From: Dyella acidisoli
GTDB lineage: Bacteria > Pseudomonadota > Gammaproteobacteria > Xanthomonadales > Rhodanobacteraceae
Direction: 5' to 3'
DNA length: 32,522 nucleotides
Assembly: GCF_030160295.1 (NCBI RefSeq)
Contig: NZ_BSOB01000030.1
Span: 1 to 32,522 of the forward strand
Positions 31,686 through 32,522 of the stretch are shown here, piece by piece (position 1 is the first letter of the stretch; each line of letters begins with the position of its first letter). Position numbers and translations under genes: made by a program. The notes beneath the pieces are model-generated. The model saw nothing but the letters and a program-made list of their open reading frames with translations, had not been told where the DNA came from and did no database searches.

Positions 31686-32229
31686 GCACGTTGCGCTTCC
31701 GCGCCACGCATTCGACCGGCGTATGTGCATCGCCGCCAACCGCTGGGGCGCGCGGCATGCTGTTGGTTTGTTCTTCGGCATCATCAGCCGCCTCGGCGAC
31801 GGCGTGTTCTGGTACGCGCTGATGTTGGCGCTGACGCTGATCGACGGCCGCCGCGGACTGGAAGCGGCTGCGCACATGGCCGTCACCGGCCTGGTGGCGC
31901 TGGGTCTGTATCGTGTGCTGAAGCGCTGGACGCGTCGTCCGCGTCCGTTCCGCACATGCCCCGGCGTGATCGCGCACGTACCGCCGCTGGACGAATTCAG
32001 CTTTCCCTCGGGACACACGCTGCAAGCGGTAGGTTTCACCATCGTCGCGCTCGCGTGGTATCCGCTGCTCGCACCGCTGCTGCTGACCTTCACCGCATTG
32101 GTTGCGGCATCGCGCGTGATTCTCGGCTTGCACTATCCGAGCGATGTGCTAGCAGCGATCTTCGTTGGCAGTGGTCTCGGTGCGCTGTCGCTGTGGATCG
32201 TGCACAGCGCACCGCAGCTGCTCGCCTGA
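31654..32229 (+). CDS. PAP2-family membrane phosphatase
   Basis: The 191-aa membrane protein carries all three PAP2 motifs: KX6RP (Lys90, Arg97, Pro98), PSGH (118-121) and SRxxxxxHxxxD (Ser153, Arg154, His160, Asp164). Such enzymes remove phosphate from lipid phosphates such as phosphatidic acid or undecaprenyl pyrophosphate. Five or six membrane helices are predicted. The start at 31654 has GAGGAG 7 bases upstream; the ATG at 31648 is too close to that site. It overlaps the glycosyltransferase gene in another frame, so the genes are co-transcribed and probably serve the same envelope lipid pathway. Confidence 0.93.
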   Translation: MTAMSPSQLPEHVALPRHAFDRRMCIAANRWGARHAVGLFFGIISRLGDGVFWYALMLALTLIDGRRGLEAAAHMAVTGLVALGLYRVLKRWTRRPRPFRTCPGVIAHVPPLDEFSFPSGHTLQAVGFTIVALAWYPLLAPLLLTFTALVAASRVILGLHYPSDVLAAIFVGSGLGALSLWIVHSAPQLLA

Positions 32230-32299
32230 TCAAAGTTTGCGCTGAGCAATTAATCGTCACGCCGTACTCACACGCTTTGCGCTCAATGACATAGCGCAT

Positions 32300-32462
32300 C
32301 TATCCACAGGCTCTACCGGAGACTTTCCACAATCGCTGTGGAAAAGTACGCGCATTTGTTGCGCAAATTTTCATCACGCCGTGCCAAGTGGTTGATCGCA
32401 AAGATACGCACGCGAGTTTTCCACAGGGTTTTCAAGAAGGCGTCCACATTTGTTGTGGAAAA
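32300..32462. other. Cluster of DnaA-box-like 9-mers
   Basis: Three sites match TTTTCCACA exactly: 32337-32345 and 32454-32462 on the minus strand, 32417-32425 on the plus strand. CTATCCACA (32300-32308, plus) differs by one base from TTATCCACA. Weaker ones are CTTTCCACA (32323-32331) and GCGTCCACA (32440-32448). The stretch is less GC-rich than its surroundings (for example GCAAATTTTCATC). The origin of replication often has such clusters, but no dnaA, dnaN or rpmH gene is in view, so this may be an origin fragment, a DnaA-titration site or a DnaA-controlled promoter. The adjoining open frame on the minus strand (32313-32522) is not supported. Confidence 0.5.
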
Positions 32463-32492
32463 CTGTGGTGCGATTTGCGTGCGCCCCACATG

Positions 32493-32522
32493 GCCGTCAT
32501 TCCCGCGCAAGCGGGAATCCAT
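32493..32522. repeat. Half of a paired palindromic repeat at the window edge
   Basis: GCCGTCATTCCCGCGCAAGC and the following bases are the left arm of the element seen complete at 19218-19302. The partner arm would lie beyond the edge. Confidence 0.8.

Noticed and set aside
30150-32093. 647-codon open frame on the minus strand
   Set aside because: It lies antisense to the glycosyltransferase and PAP2 genes, which have full motif sets. High GC content creates long mirror frames. It has no recognisable domain.
32313-32522. 69-codon minus-strand frame at the right edge
   Set aside because: It starts with MDSRLRGNDG, the repeat translated, and runs across the DnaA-box cluster with no domain.

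Overview
This window looks like chromosomal DNA from a GC-rich gammaproteobacterium, most likely of the order Xanthomonadales (family Rhodanobacteraceae, Dyella/Rhodanobacter-like). That placement is inference. It rests on the enzyme set (HutU/HutF/HutI, gltX, Zur, an Ada-AlkA fusion, ribosomal protein THX) and on intergenic spaces full of paired palindromic repeats of the CATTCCCGCgaaaGCGGGAAT, CCCTCTCCCnnnGGGAGAGGG and TAGGTTGGGG...CCCCAACCTA types. No tRNA, rRNA, CRISPR array or intact transposase gene was seen.

Left end (1-2240): a small accessory island on the minus strand, visibly richer in A/T-ending codons than the rest. It holds a TIR-domain protein, then a protein resembling the type VI secretion toxin Tse2, then a 57-residue acidic protein that resembles the Tse2 immunity protein Tsi2 and starts one base after the toxin stop. 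TIR enzymes and Tse2-like ADP-ribosyltransferases both use NAD+, so this is the best candidate for an unusual conflict system here.

Core metabolism and repair (2214-18900): urocanate hydratase (hutU) with its own terminator; a conserved exported protein of unknown function; a membrane-anchored catalase-like haem peroxidase coupled to a cytochrome b561; an Ada-AraC-AlkA fusion overlapping an O6-alkylguanine methyltransferase; a DUF985 cupin; a HI0933-type flavoprotein; an NTF2-like protein; a lipoprotein nucleotide phosphodiesterase; a LysR regulator convergent with an MFS exporter; an alpha/beta hydrolase; and an aldo/keto reductase divergent from a second LysR regulator. A 54-residue lipoprotein-like gene overlaps the 3' end of that regulator on the other strand.

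Second histidine-degradation block (19509-25369): formimidoylglutamate deiminase (hutF) is divergent from a GNAT-nitrilase fusion. A ClC Cl-/H+ antiporter overlaps imidazolonepropionase (hutI) by four bases. With hutU these give the route urocanate, imidazolonepropionate, formimidoylglutamate, formylglutamate. HutH and HutG are not in the window.

Metal homeostasis and right end (25390-32522): after a strong shared terminator come ribosomal protein THX, a His-rich CDF zinc exporter, a MerC-domain protein with a Zur-box-like promoter, a 161-bp MITE-like inverted repeat carrying a G10 tract, zur, and a small membrane protein. Then follow gltX, a DUF4399 protein, and a glycosyltransferase-PAP2 phosphatase pair. 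The last 220 bases hold a cluster of DnaA-box-like 9-mers and half of a palindromic repeat cut by the window edge.
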